A DNA stretch of 64,000 nucleotides from JALYXI01 sp963716685 (GTDB lineage Bacteria; Acidobacteriota; Terriglobia; Bryobacterales; Bryobacteraceae): the NCBI GenBank assembly GCA_963716685.1, contig CAVQTR010000003.1, forward strand, positions 3,100,001-3,164,000. The letters run 5' to 3'. Shown in pieces: positions 1-11,008 of this stretch; position 1 is the first letter of the stretch; every line of letters begins with the position of its first letter. The notes beneath the pieces were generated by a model. The model saw nothing but the letters and a program-made list of their open reading frames with translations. It was not told the DNA's origin and did not search any database. The translations under genes were made by a program, and so were the position numbers.

Positions 1-841
1 CGACGAACGGGACTTCGAAGACCTTTTCGTGCTGCACCGGGCCGTGGCCGAAGTACCCGCCTTCGCCGAACACCTCGCCGTGGTCGGCGGTGATGGTGAT
101 CCAGGTGTTGTCCGGGACCTTGTCGAAGAGTTCTTCCACCACGCCGTCCAGGTATTGAACAGCTTTGATCTGGCGCTGTCGCAGTTCCTCCAGTTTCACC
201 TGATCGAACGCGACCCCGGTGGCGTTCTCGTCTTTGAGCTTGCCTCCAACCGTGTGAGCGTCCAGGTGCTTGAATACACCGTGAATGCCGTGGATTCGGG
301 GCCACAGATCCGGGGACTCATCGGGCAGCGCGTACGGATAGTGCGTTTCTCCGACGTTCAGCAGATAGTACGAAGGCCGGTCTTCGGGGAAGGTCATCTC
401 AGCTATCATGGCGCGCATGTCGTTGTGCTTCGGCATGAGCTTGAATTTGTCGAAACCCTGATTCAGGATGGTCTTCGGGTTCAGGACTGGAAGCGACACC
501 AGCGCGTTGGTATGATAGCCAAGATTTTGTTTGAAAAAGAGCGGGAGGTAGAGCTGTGGTATCAATGACTTAAATTCAAAGTTATCTATTCCAAGGCGGT
601 CTGAATAGCGAATAAAGTCTTTTTTGTAGTACTCAGACGCGTAGACCAGTTCCGGGCGGGTATGCGGCATCAGGCCCATCAGCAGGTTGTAGTGCGAAGG
701 GGCGGTCCAGGTGGCGTAGGACCAGCGCCTTTCGAGCGCTCCCAGCTTCAGAATGGTCTTTGGTTTGGCGGCTTCAAATGAATCAAAGCGACAGCTGTCG
801 AAGATGATCGTAATGAAATTGTTACCCTGAATGGTGCTCAT
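1..841 (-). CDS. Sulfatase-like / alkaline-phosphatase-superfamily hydrolase (C-terminus cut by window edge)
   Basis: The minus strand is open from an ATG at 841 to the window edge, giving about 280 residues. Near the N-terminus FDSCRFDSF sits where sulfatases bind metal (D-x-x-R-x-D). A TAPSHYNLLMG segment lies at the usual nucleophile position, and TADHGEVFGEGG near residue 260 is the typical second metal-binding DHG motif. No signal peptide is visible, so the visible part looks cytoplasmic. The substrate (sulfate, phosphate or phospho-headgroup ester) cannot be told. It is divergent from the PEP-CTERM gene and 1.5 kb from the synthase cluster, so a role in the same lipid pathway is possible but unproven. 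A superfamily-level call is fairly safe; a true sulfatase is less likely because the CxPxR formylglycine motif is not seen. Confidence 0.75.
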   Translation of the reverse strand, partial: MSTIQGNNFITIIFDSCRFDSFEAAKPKTILKLGALERRWSYATWTAPSHYNLLMGLMPHTRPELVYASEYYKKDFIRYSDRLGIDNFEFKSLIPQLYLPLFFKQNLGYHTNALVSLPVLNPKTILNQGFDKFKLMPKHNDMRAMIAEMTFPEDRPSYYLLNVGETHYPYALPDESPDLWPRIHGIHGVFKHLDAHTVGGKLKDENATGVAFDQVKLEELRQRQIKAVQYLDGVVEELFDKVPDNTWITITADHGEVFGEGGYFGHGPVQHEKVFEVPFV

Positions 842-1182
842 TGGCTCCCTGAAGATTCGGTAGTGACGGGTGTATTGCCGGTACGAACGTGGACGTGGCC
901 GGCGGAAATGCAGCGGCACTGTTCGGTCCTGCCAGTATAGTGCAGGGTAAGGAGCGAACGATACAAATTTGAATAATATTTGTTAGTGATCGTACACGCA
1001 GGAGGTACTCCGCATTGTCCCGGATAATAAGGGGAAAGACCTCACTTTAGTGCTGGTACGAACCGGGGCGTCGGAATGGCATTTCATAAGAATTAATGTT
1101 GACACAAGTTAACAACCGGGTTATCCTTCATTCCTAACGTCACAACAAGGGGTTCAAGGGCACATGGACACGGTAAGCTGTT
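842..1182. other. Intergenic region between divergent genes
   Basis: This 341-base stretch has no credible gene. It is AT-richer than its surroundings between about 960 and 1130. It should hold promoters for both the leftward sulfatase-like gene and the rightward PEP-CTERM gene. Apart from the promoter listed separately, I see nothing else in it. Confidence 0.5.
1099..1127 (+). promoter_or_regulatory. Candidate sigma70 promoter for the PEP-CTERM gene
   Basis: TTGACA at 1099-1104 is a perfect -35 box. It is followed after 17 bases by TATCCT at 1122-1127, a 4/6 match to the -10 box. The start codon lies 55 bases downstream. No experimental support. Confidence 0.4.
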
Positions 1183-2106
1183 TTGTTTAAATCCACCGCA
1201 CTTCTTATTTCTTCCTTCGCTTTTACGGGGGTTGCAGCACAGGCATCGATTCTTTATGAGAACGCACTGCCGAACATCAATCTGAACCAGCCGGCCGGTA
1301 ACGCGCGCAGCAACGTTGCCTTTTCGGAAAGCGACCCGGTCGACTTCTTCGACGGCACGAGTGTCACCTTCTCCCCGACCCTGCTTGGCGGCTCCTCCGT
1401 GATCATCAGCTCGATAACCAACTGGTCCGTTGCCTCCGTCCTTGGCCAGCCGCTCGGGGACGAATTCGATTCAGTTTACCTGATGTACCGCCCGGTGGGG
1501 GGCACCTGGCAGGTCGCGCTGGATCAGAACGGAAATCCCGAGACCGGAACCCCCAATCAGTTTTTCGATTCGGTGAATCCGAATCTGGTCAACGACAGCA
1601 ATCCCGACATCACTCACACACAGGTCCCGTACACGGCCAAAGTCGCCGACTACGAGTCGCTGACAACCGCTGGCAGTTATTTCCCGCTCTGGCAGAATAC
1701 GTTCACCAATCTGTCTCTGCAGCTGGCAACAGGCGTTCCTTACGAGTTTTCGGTCTGGGGCGCCAGCTCAGATGCGGACCCCAACTCAGAGTATGGGTAC
1801 TGGTTCAATGCCTATTCCAGCCCCAGTTTCTTCCTCAGCGGAGCACGGGAGGACGATAAGACCGGAACCTACCTGCGCTGCGATGCCACCCAGCTAAGTA
1901 ATCCCTGCTTTGTGGAAGATCCGTTTACCGATCAGACCTGGGACAAACGCGCCGATTTCGATATCATGATTAATGGAATCGCGGCCCCGGAGCCTGGTAC
2001 TTTTTTACTCTCCGGCCTCACTATTTTGCTCGCCTTCGTGATATACCGAACGCGTTCTCTTCGCAAAGTGTCGGCTTTGTCGCCAAATCAGACCCGAAAC
2101 TGCTAA
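1183..2106 (+). CDS. PEP-CTERM sorting-domain exported protein
   Basis: A 307-residue protein with an N-terminal signal peptide (FKSTALLISSFAFTGVAAQA, cleavage near ASI). Its C-terminal tripartite tail is PEPGTF, then a hydrophobic helix, then an R/K cluster (RTRSLRK) at about residues 269-294, the hallmark of PEP-CTERM proteins sorted by exosortase/EpsH systems. The middle 230 residues are Ser/Asn/Asp-rich, beta-prone and not a family I recognise. The start is a TTG; an in-frame stop at 1174-1176 excludes anything further upstream, and no strong ribosome-binding site is visible. The protein is probably exported and processed at the envelope. No exosortase gene is in the window. Confidence 0.75.
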   Translation: MFKSTALLISSFAFTGVAAQASILYENALPNINLNQPAGNARSNVAFSESDPVDFFDGTSVTFSPTLLGGSSVIISSITNWSVASVLGQPLGDEFDSVYLMYRPVGGTWQVALDQNGNPETGTPNQFFDSVNPNLVNDSNPDITHTQVPYTAKVADYESLTTAGSYFPLWQNTFTNLSLQLATGVPYEFSVWGASSDADPNSEYGYWFNAYSSPSFFLSGAREDDKTGTYLRCDATQLSNPCFVEDPFTDQTWDKRADFDIMINGIAAPEPGTFLLSGLTILLAFVIYRTRSLRKVSALSPNQTRNC

Positions 2107-2310
2107 TGTATAGCGTTCGATCCCGAAGACCGCGAGCACGTCTCCAATGCCCGTTTGAGTGAATCTTCCATGTTTCGAAAGGGCCCATCAGTATTTCAGG
2201 CGGTGACCATTCCTGGTCCACTTCTTCCTGGATGGTCTGGCGTTCCCCGGTAAGCAGCCTAAAACTACGCGTGGGGACGGCATCTCTGGTGATGCTGTCC
2301 CGGTCTTAGC

Positions 2311-2316
2311 AGGAGG
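2311..2316 (+). promoter_or_regulatory. Strong ribosome-binding site of the first synthase
   Basis: AGGAGG lies four bases before ATG 2321. It is one of the best Shine-Dalgarno matches in the window and fixes the start of the megasynthase. The preceding 200 bases (2107-2310) hold no gene I can support. Confidence 0.75.
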
Positions 2317-2320
2317 ATAC

Positions 2321-5300
2321 ATGTCTTGGCGGCAATTTCTATTTTCCCCCGAAGGTTTTGATCAGACAGCGCTGCTGCTGTCGGCCGGTGGTTCCGGGTC
2401 GGCAACCGGCGTTTTGGCAATGGGCTCTCTCTCCGCCGCACAGGCTGCGGAGTCGCTGAAGCGTCTCGCGCGGACCGGCTTCGGTTTTGGTGTTTCCCTG
2501 CCCGGTCTCCGGCAGGAAGCGGCGCGTCTGCTGCTTGCTGATTTCGCCGGCCGTGGTCTCAGCACCGTTGTCCTTACTGACCCCTCCTGTGAAGGTCTGG
2601 CGGATTCCGTTACCTGGTGTCTCAACTCAGGTCTGGAACCCCTGGTCGAGGTGACTACCCTCGGAGGAGCCCTGCGTGCCGTGGAATGCGGCGCGGCGGG
2701 ACTGATCGCGAAAGGCAGCGAGAGTGGCGGCTCGATCGGCGAGGAAACCACGTTCATCCTGTTGCAGAAGATTTTGCCGCGCGTCCGGATACCGATTTAT
2801 GCCCGGGGGGGCATCGGCCTGCACACTGCTTCCGCGTGTCTGGCCGCAGGGGCTGCCGGCGTGGCGCTTGACTGGCAGCTCGCTCTGGCCGAGGAATCCA
2901 CGCTTCCGGAAGCTGTGAAAGCCCGGATCGCGCGCATGGACGGCAGCGAAACCGCCGTTCTCGGGCAGGAGTCGAAGGTACGGTTCCGCGCTTACTCGCG
3001 CGTCGGCGAGACCGCATATTTCGATCTCAAGAAATTCGAGGAAGCCGAAGGGATTGACGGCTCCGCGAGTGATGAAGCGCTGCTGACCTGGACGAATCGG
3101 GTGAACGACCGAGTGCGCAGCCAGGAGCTGCTCCTGGTCGGTCAGGATGCGGCTTTCGCGCAGGGCCTTGCGCATGAGTTCCGCAATGTGAAAGGCATCT
3201 GCCAGGCCATTCACGCCGAAGCGATGCGCCAGGTGCGTGTGGCCTCCCGCCTGAACCATCTGGGTGAAAACGGGCCGCTGGCGAAGGCTGAGGGAACGCG
3301 CTTCCCTTTGCACCAGGGTCCCATGACCCGCGTGAGCGACAACGCTGATTTCGCACTGGCCGTCGCCCAGGGCGGCGCGATTCCTTATCTGGCGCTTGCT
3401 CTGATGCGCGGACCGGAAGTGGCTCGCCTGCTTCAGGAGACCAGCACCAAGCTGGGCAGTCTGCCGTGGGGCGTGGGCATCCTGGGGTTCGTTCCGAAGG
3501 AGCTGCGGGATGAGCAGATGGCCGAAGTGCGCAAGGTGCGGCCACCGTTCATGGTAATCGCCGGGGGCCGTCCCGATATGGCGAAACAGTTCGAAGGGGA
3601 AGGGATCCACGTGTATCTGCACGTGCCTTCGCCCGCGCTCGCCAAAAGCTTTCTGGAATCGGGCGCGCGCCGCCTGATCTTCGAGGGGCGCGAATGCGGC
3701 GGTCACGTCGGTCCGCGCACCAGCTTTGTTCTCTGGGAACAGATGACGCGCATGCTGCTCGAGCATCTGCGCGCGCCTGGGGCGGGCAAAGCCGAGGATT
3801 ATCACATCATCTTCGCCGGCGGAATTCATGATGCGCGCTCCGGCGCCATGCTGGCCGCCATCACGGCGCCGCTCGCCGAACGCGGCGTGCGCATCGGGGC
3901 GCTCGCCGGCACGGGCTATCTGTTCACTCGCGAAATCGTGGCCACCGGCGCGATTACCACCGAGTTCCAGGAAGAAGCCCTCGCCTGCCGCGAAACCGTG
4001 CTGGTGGAATCAGGCGTTGGCCATGCGACGCGCTGTGCCGACAGCCAGTTTGCCACCGCCTTTGCCGATCTGAAGCGCCGCCTCACCCGCGAAGGCAAAC
4101 CGAAGGAAGAGATCCGTGAAGAGCTGGAAAAGCTGAATCTGGGCCGGCTGCGCATTGCTTCGAAGGGCACGGTTCGCGCCGCGCAGAGCAACGGCCGCGC
4201 TGTTTACCATCAGGCCGACGCCGATACCATCCGCCGCGAAGGCATGTTCATGATCGGGCAGGTGGCCACGCTTCGCTGCGAAACCAGCACGGTGGAACAG
4301 CTGCATGAGGATATCTGCGCCGGCGGCACGCTGCTGGCCGAACGCACCGAGGCGATGCTCAGCGAGTATCGCGAGGGAGCGCCGGCTTCCGATGCCGATA
4401 TCGCCATCGTGGGACTTTCCTGTCTGTTTCCGGAAAGCACCGATGTCCGTGAATACTGGCAGAACATCCTGAACCGCCGTTACTCGGTGCGGGAGATCCC
4501 CAAAGAGCGCTTCGATTCGGACGTTTATTTCAACAGCGATCGCCGCGCGCCGGACAAGATCTATTCGCGATGGGGCGGCTTTCTTGACGACGTGATGATC
4601 GATCCGATGAAGTTCGGCATGCCGCCGTCTTCACTTTCCTCGATCGACCCGATGCAGCTGGTCACGCTCGAAGTGGTGCACCGCGCACTGCGCGATGCCG
4701 GCTACGGAGAACGCCGCTTCGATCGCGAAAACACCTGTTGCATCGTCGGGACCGGCGGCGGCGTGGGCGAGCTCGGCCTCGGTTACGGCATCCGCTCCAT
4801 GCTGCCCTACTATGTCGATCAGGCGGGCGGCACGCTTGCCGATTCCGCCGCTCTGATCGAGCAGATGGACAAGGAGCTTCCCAGCTGGACCGAGGATTCC
4901 TTTGCCGGCCTGCTGCTGAATGTGGTCGCCGGGCGTGTGGCCAACCGCTTCGATTTCGGCGGCACCAACTTCATCGTGGACGCCGCCTGCGCCACCGGTC
5001 TCGCGGCGCTGCGCCATGCGGTGACGGAACTCGAGACGCGGTCGAGCAACGTGGCCGTGGTCGCTGCCTGCGACATGATGCAGTCGCCGTTTACGTATCT
5101 GTCTTTCAGCAAGACCCAGGCGCTCTCCCCCACCGGCCAGCCCCGGGTATTTGACGAGACAGCGGACGGGATCGTGATCAGCGAAGGGGTGGCGTGCGCG
5201 GTGCTGAAGCGCCTCGACGACGCACTCCGCGACGGCGATAAGATTTACGGTCTGGTGAAATCCGTCGGCGCTTCGAGCGACGGAAAGGACAAGGGCCTCA

Positions 5301-8300
5301 CGGCGCCGCGCGCCATCGGCCAGATGCGCGCTCTCGAGCGGGCCTATAAGAAAAGCGGCGTAGCGCCTGAGACCGTCGGGCTGATGGAAGCTCACGGTAC
5401 GGGCACCGCCGTTGGCGACCGCACCGAATCCGAAGCACTCGCGCAGTTCTTCCAGTCGAAGGGCGCCGATCATCAGAGCGTCGCCCTCGGCTCGGTCAAG
5501 AGCATGATCGGCCACGCCAAGTGCGCCGCCGGGTTCGCCGGCTTCTTCAAAGCCGTGATGGCCATGCGCCACCAGGTGCTGCCTTCCACTCTCGGAGTCA
5601 CCAAGCCGAATTCGAAGATTGATCTGAAGCAGAGCCCGCTTTATATCAATACCGAGACGCGTCCCTGGCTGCAGAAAAGCGGCGGCGCGCCGCGGCGAGC
5701 AGGTATCAGTGCCTTCGGCTTCGGCGGCACCAATTATCACGTGGTGGCGGAAGAGTTCCGCCCGATCGATGGCGCGGGTCCCGAGGAGTCGCCCTTCCGC
5801 GACTGGCCATCGGAACTGTTTCTGTGGAAGAAGAACTCGGCGGAGGATCTTTCGACGGCGCTCGGCGGTTTGGCCGGCGCACTCGAAAAGGGTTCGCGCC
5901 CGGCTCTGGTCGATCTGGCATCGGCGGTCTGCTGGGAGCACGGCAGAGGCGCCGGTCCATTCTGTCTCGCAGTGGTTGCGCAGTCAGTTGAGGATCTTCT
6001 CGCAAAGCTGCAGGCGTTCCGCGCCACTCTCGATGCCACCAAAGAACATCGCGAACTGAAGGACCCGAAGGGCGTTTACTTCTCGCCCCGTATGGAGTCC
6101 GCGGCCGGGAAGATTGCGTTTGCCTTCCCCGGTCAGGGATCGCAGTCGGTCGGGATGATGAACGACCTCGCGGTGACGTTCGCTCCGGTGCGCTCGGCCC
6201 TCGAAGAGGCAGATGCGACGCTCGGTGCGCAGCTGGGCAAACCTCTTTCGGCTTTCATCTTTCCGCCTCCGGTGTTCGCCGACAGCGATAAGGAAACGAA
6301 CGACCAGGCGCTGAAGCGTACGGACGTGGCGCAGCCCGCGCTTGGCGCGGCCGACCTTGGGATGTTCCGCCTGCTCGCCTCCTTCGGCATCCACCCGGAT
6401 TCTGCGTGCGGTCACAGCTATGGGGAATTCGCCGCGCTCTGCGCCGCCGGAACCTTCAGCCTGCCCGAACTGATCCGTATCTCCGAACTGCGCGGCCGCG
6501 TGATCGTCGAATCGGCTCAGAACGAACTCGGGACCATGGCCGCCGTGGAAGGTGGCGAGGCGCGCATTGCGCCGATTCTGAAAGATGTCGCGGGCGTGGT
6601 AATCGCCAACCTGAACGGCCCCTCGCAGACGGTGATCTCCGGAACAAAACAGGGGATCGAGGAAGCCGTCCGGCTGCTCAAGGATCAGGGCCTGAAGGCC
6701 AGACCCATTCCGGTAGCCTGTGCGTTCCATTCACCGCTGGTTTCGGGCGCGCGCGCTCCGCTGCACGACGGCCTTGCCGCGTGCGATCTGAATCCGCCGC
6801 GCTTTCCGGTTTACTCGAACACCGTGGTAACTCCGCATACCGGCGATGCCGCTGCCACGTGCGAGCTGCTGACCGAACATCTGGTTCAGCCGGTCCGGTT
6901 CAACGAAGAAATCGAAGCGATGTATGCGGCGGGCGCGCGGGTCTTTATCGAATGCGGACCCGGACGCGTGCTCACCGGCCTGATCTCGAGCTGTCTCGAG
7001 GGCCGGTCCCACATTGCCATCAATATGGATCAGCCGGCGCGGCCGGGCCTGGTGCATCTGACGCATGCGCTCGCGCAGCTGGCCGTCTCCGGCGTTTCGT
7101 TCTATGCCACCCGCCTGTTTGAGGGCCGGGTCACCAAAAATCTCGCTTTAGACAAGCTGCTGACCGAATCCCTGCCGCAGCCCGCGCCTGCCACGGCGTG
7201 GGTGGTTTCGAACGGCCGGGCGGTGCCATCGGCCCGCTTCCATGATCCCTCCTGGACGCCGCTGCCTCCCTTTCCGGAGAGGCGCGCTTCCGGCGAACAC
7301 GTTCTGCTGCGGTCGGCCGAGGTGGTTTTTGAGCCGGCGGTGCAACACTCGATTTCTCCATCCATGTCCGTTCCTGTTTCCGAAAATCCGATTTCGGTCT
7401 ATCCGAATGCGATTCCGCCGGCGGCCGCCATGCCGATTCCGGCAAACCAGATGGAGACGGTGATGCAAGGGCATCACCGTCTGATGAACCGGTTCCTCGA
7501 AACACATCGCACCATCATGATGGCGTGCCTGCAGCCGGGGGTCGCGATGGCATCGACCGCCGCTGTCCCGGTAGCCTACGGACGCCCGGCCGAAACCATG
7601 GATCGGCCAATGGCTGCGCCTGTCGTGGTGATGCCGGCTCCGGCGGTTCGCGCCCCCGAACCTGTGCCGGCGCCGAAAGCGGCAGCCGCGGCGGCTTCGG
7701 CCGGCGGATGGTCGCCTGCGCCTGTTCCCGCGCCTGTCGCGGCCGTAGTGCCTGCTTCTGCAGTGGCAGCGCCTCCGGCTGCCGCGCGCATTACCCGGGA
7801 AGCCATTACCAAAGCGCTGGTGGAACTGGTAAGCCAGCGGACCGGCTATCCTGCCGATTCGCTCGATCTGGACCTCGATCTCGAAGGCGAGCTCGGAGTC
7901 GATTCCATCAAGCGCGTCGAAATTCTGGGCGCGCTGCAGTCCGAATCGATCCTGCCCGGCCAGGCTCTTGACGGCCACATCGAAGCACTTTCCAAGCTCA
8001 AGACGCTGCGGGCGATCGTTGAGTTTGTCTACGACGTGGCCGGCCAGAGCGAAGCCGCCGCGGTCCCGATCCCTGTTGCCGCCGCCGTGGCGATTCCTGC
8101 GGCAGCTCCGCCGCCGCCCTTGCCCCTGCCAGCCGCCACTCCCGCGCGCGTCACGCGCGAAGCGGTAACCAAAACACTGGTTGAACTGGTCAGCGTACGC
8201 ACCGGTTACCCGGTCGATTCGCTCGATCTCGATCTCGATCTCGAAGGCGAGCTCGGCGTTGACTCCATCAAGCGCGTGGAAATTCTCAGCGCGCTGCAAA

Positions 8301-11006
8301 CCGAATCCATTCTCCCCGAGCAGGCGCTGGACGGCCATATCGAAGCGCTGTCGAAACTCAAAACACTGCGCGCGATTGTTGATTTCGTGTACAGTGCGGC
8401 CGTGCCCTCAGCTGCGGGTGGCGAAGCCAAACCCGGGCTTTCGGCTGCGTCGCAACCGGTCTCTCCATCCGTGCCCCAGGCCGCTCCCGCCACTGCGCCT
8501 CCCGTCGTCGAGCGCCCCGCCGCGGCGGTAACCCGGCTGACTGTTGAAGTGGTGGATGCGCCGCTGCCGCGCAGCTCCACTCCCTGTTCCGTTTTCCTTC
8601 TGGTCACCGACGATCAGAGCGGAGCGGCCGCCGCATTCTGTGCGCGCCTGACGGAACTTGGCGTGGCACATGCGCGCATCGCGCATTCCCCGGACAGCGG
8701 TGCCGATCTGCAGAACGAAGCTTCGGTCGCCGCTTTAGTCAGCGGTCTGCGGCAAAAGCACGGCCCGATCGGTGGACTCGTTCACCTGATGCCGGTCGCC
8801 CCCGTGGCCACGCCCGCCCATCCCGCCGCTCTCGCCGGGATGGAAGCGCGCACGCTGCTCGACCTCCGCAGTCTCTACCTCCTCACGCGCGAACTGGAAA
8901 AGGATCTGCGTTCCGCGAAATCGGGAATCCTGCTCTCCGCCACGCGCATCGGGGGCGGCTTCGGGTTTGGCTCGGCAACGCCCGGCTGCTTTCTTCCCGG
9001 GTAACGGCGCCGTCTGCGGTTTCACCAAATCCGTCGCTCGCGAATGGAGCGAGGTTGCCGCCCGGGCGATCGATTTCGAAACCACCGAAACACATGAAGC
9101 CATGGCGCAGTTTCTGATGGACGAACTGCTGCACCGCGATGCGAATGTGGAAGCCGGCTACATCGGCGGAGTCCGCAAAACGCTGCGCTCGGTCAAGGCT
9201 CCGCTGCCTCCGTCAGGCGACGGTCTGAAGCTCGATCGGCAGTCGGTAGTCCTGATCACCGGCGGCGCGCGCGGCATTACCGCCGCCACCGCGCTTGAAC
9301 TAGCCGAAGCGTTCCAGCCGAAGCTCATCCTGGTTGGCCGCTCGCCGCTCCCGGCCGCGGAAGATGCCGCGGACATTGCCGGCATTCTCGATCCCAGGCA
9401 GCTGCGCGCCGCGCTGATGACCCGTGTCTCGACCGCCGGCCAGCGGCCCACGCCCGCGCTCATTGAAGGCATTGCCAAACGCATCCTGATCGATCGCGAG
9501 ATCCGGCAGAACCTCGCCCTGCTCCGTTCGCTCGGCTCCGAGGTCGAATACCACGCGGGCGATGTCGCGGATGCCGCCTTCATCCGAAATCTGATCGAAG
9601 CCACGTACCGCAAACACGGCCGCATTGATGGCGTGGTCCACGGCGCCGGCCTGATCGAAGACAAGCTCATCGCCGACAAGAAACCGGATTCCTTCGACCG
9701 CGTGGTGCGCCCCAAGATGGCGGGCGCGCTCGCTCTGGCCGGCGCGCTCCGGCCGGAGAAGCTGCAGTTCACCGTCTTCTTCTCCTCGGTATCGGCCCGC
9801 TACGGCAATCGCGGTCAAAGCGATTACGCCGCCGCGAACGACTTCCTGAACAAGCTCGCGGTGAGTTTGAACCGCCAGTGGCCGGGGCGCGTCGTCTCGC
9901 TCAACTGGGGTCCCTGGAAGACCGAAGGCGGCATGGTTTCCGATGAACTCGCGGCCCGCTTCGCCGCAGCATCCGTGGAACTGATCGAGCCGCGCGGCGG
10001 ACGCAAAGCGTTCCTTGCCGAATTGACCGCCGGACCGAAGCAGGATGCCGAAGTGGTATTCGGCGGCCCGCTCAGTACCGACCCGAAGCCCGCCGGAACG
10101 GAGCGTCCCGCCGTCTCCTCCGGGCTGCCGCTGATCGACACCCTAAGCCATGCCAATGGCAGCGTGCTCGCGGACATTGAATCGCATCCCGAACGCCACG
10201 TCTTCCTGCAGGATCACTGCATCGACGGCAAGCCGGTTCTTCCCATGGTGGTCGCGATGGAAATGCTCGCCGAAACTGCGGTGGCGGGCAACCCCGGGAA
10301 ACCCTTCACCGCAGTCCGTAATCTGCGCAACTTCCAGGGAATCACCTATCCGAACGGCTCCGCGCGGGAGCTGCAGGTGGAGGGCGCCAAATCAACGGTC
10401 GTCACTTCCGGCGCGCCGCTCGCGATCGATCTGGCGCTGAAGTCGCGGAACTCGGGCCAGATCCATTACCGCTCGCGCGTGGAATTCGGAGGCACGCTTC
10501 CGGCGCTGCCGCCACGTCTGCAGCTGCGCAACCGCCGGCCGTTTCCGCTCTCGCTTGCCGAGGCCTACGACCGCTGGCTGTTCCACGGTCCCCTGTTTGC
10601 CGGGATTGTCGAGGTCGTTGCCATGGGCGACAACGGCATCATCGGACGGCTCAAAACCACCAAAGTGGAGAAGATGTTCCGCCCGGCACGCGGCGGAGCC
10701 TGGCTGGTGGATCCCGTGATCACCGACAGCAGCCTGCAGCTGGCGCTGCTGTGGACCCGCGCCTTCTACGATCAGACTGCGCTGCCCTCCATGCTTGAAG
10801 CGTATTATCACGTTGAGGCACTCCACAGCGCCGGGGAAGTTCTCTGCGAAATCGAGATTGTGCACCGCGCCGGCAGCCCCACACTGCGCTGCCGTCACGT
10901 ATTCTATGACGAACAGGGCCATGTCCTCGGCTGGATGGAAGGCATGGAAAGCACCATGAGCAAATCTCTCAATCGGATTTCCGAAAAGGTGGCTGAGGTT
11001 CGCTAA
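2321..11006 (+). CDS. Type I iterative PKS / PUFA-synthase-like megasynthase (ER-ER-KS-AT-ACP-ACP-KR-DH), interrupted by a frameshift
   Basis: The reading is about 2,890 residues if one extra base near 8977-8979 is discounted. As given, the frame stops at 9002-9004 and resumes from about 8967. Domains in order: two nitronate-monooxygenase-like flavin barrels resembling the PfaD enoyl reductase (about 1-270 and 325-600; motifs YARGGIG and FEGRECGGHVG); KS (about 690-1145; Cys890 in VDAACATG, His1025 in EAHGTG, His1065 in SMIGHAK); malonyl-type AT (about 1264-1555; Ser1366 in GHSYGE, then AFH); two ACPs (Ser1862 and Ser1982, both in GVDSIKRVEIL); KR (Rossmann motif TGGARGI, then QSDYAAAN) split by the frameshift; and a hotdog DH with HCIDGKPVLP and DSSLQ. 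All catalytic motifs are present. The product is probably a reduced or unsaturated long acyl chain. Confidence 0.85.
7790..8392 (+). repeat. Tandem acyl-carrier-protein repeat within the first synthase
   Basis: Two copies of a roughly 80-residue ACP-coding unit start at 7790 and 8150, exactly 360 bases apart, joined by an Ala/Pro-rich linker. Both encode the LDLDLDLEGELGVDSIKRVE core with the phosphopantetheine serine. Tandem ACPs are typical of PUFA and heterocyst-glycolipid synthases, where copy number is known to affect yield. The close similarity points to recent duplication or gene conversion. Confidence 0.85.
8951..9004 (+). other. Frameshift inside the ketoreductase domain
   Basis: The upstream frame runs GFGSATPGCFLPG then stop. 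The downstream frame contains RPAAFFPGNGAVCGFTKS, the expected continuation of a KR structural subdomain. Dropping one A from the AA at 8977-8978 restores a smooth GSARPAAFFPGN reading. No start with a ribosome-binding site is seen for a separate downstream protein; the best is a TTG at 8967. A sequence error is most likely; a real mutation or split protein is possible. Confidence 0.7.
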
Positions 11007-11008
11007 GA

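Noticed and set aside
29..568. Open frame of 179 residues on the plus strand
   Set aside because: Antisense shadow of the sulfatase-like gene, which runs off the window on the minus strand and carries clear family motifs.
2021..2221. 66-residue minus-strand frame downstream of the PEP-CTERM gene
   Set aside because: Overlaps the end of that gene, has no homology, and no ribosome-binding site is evident.
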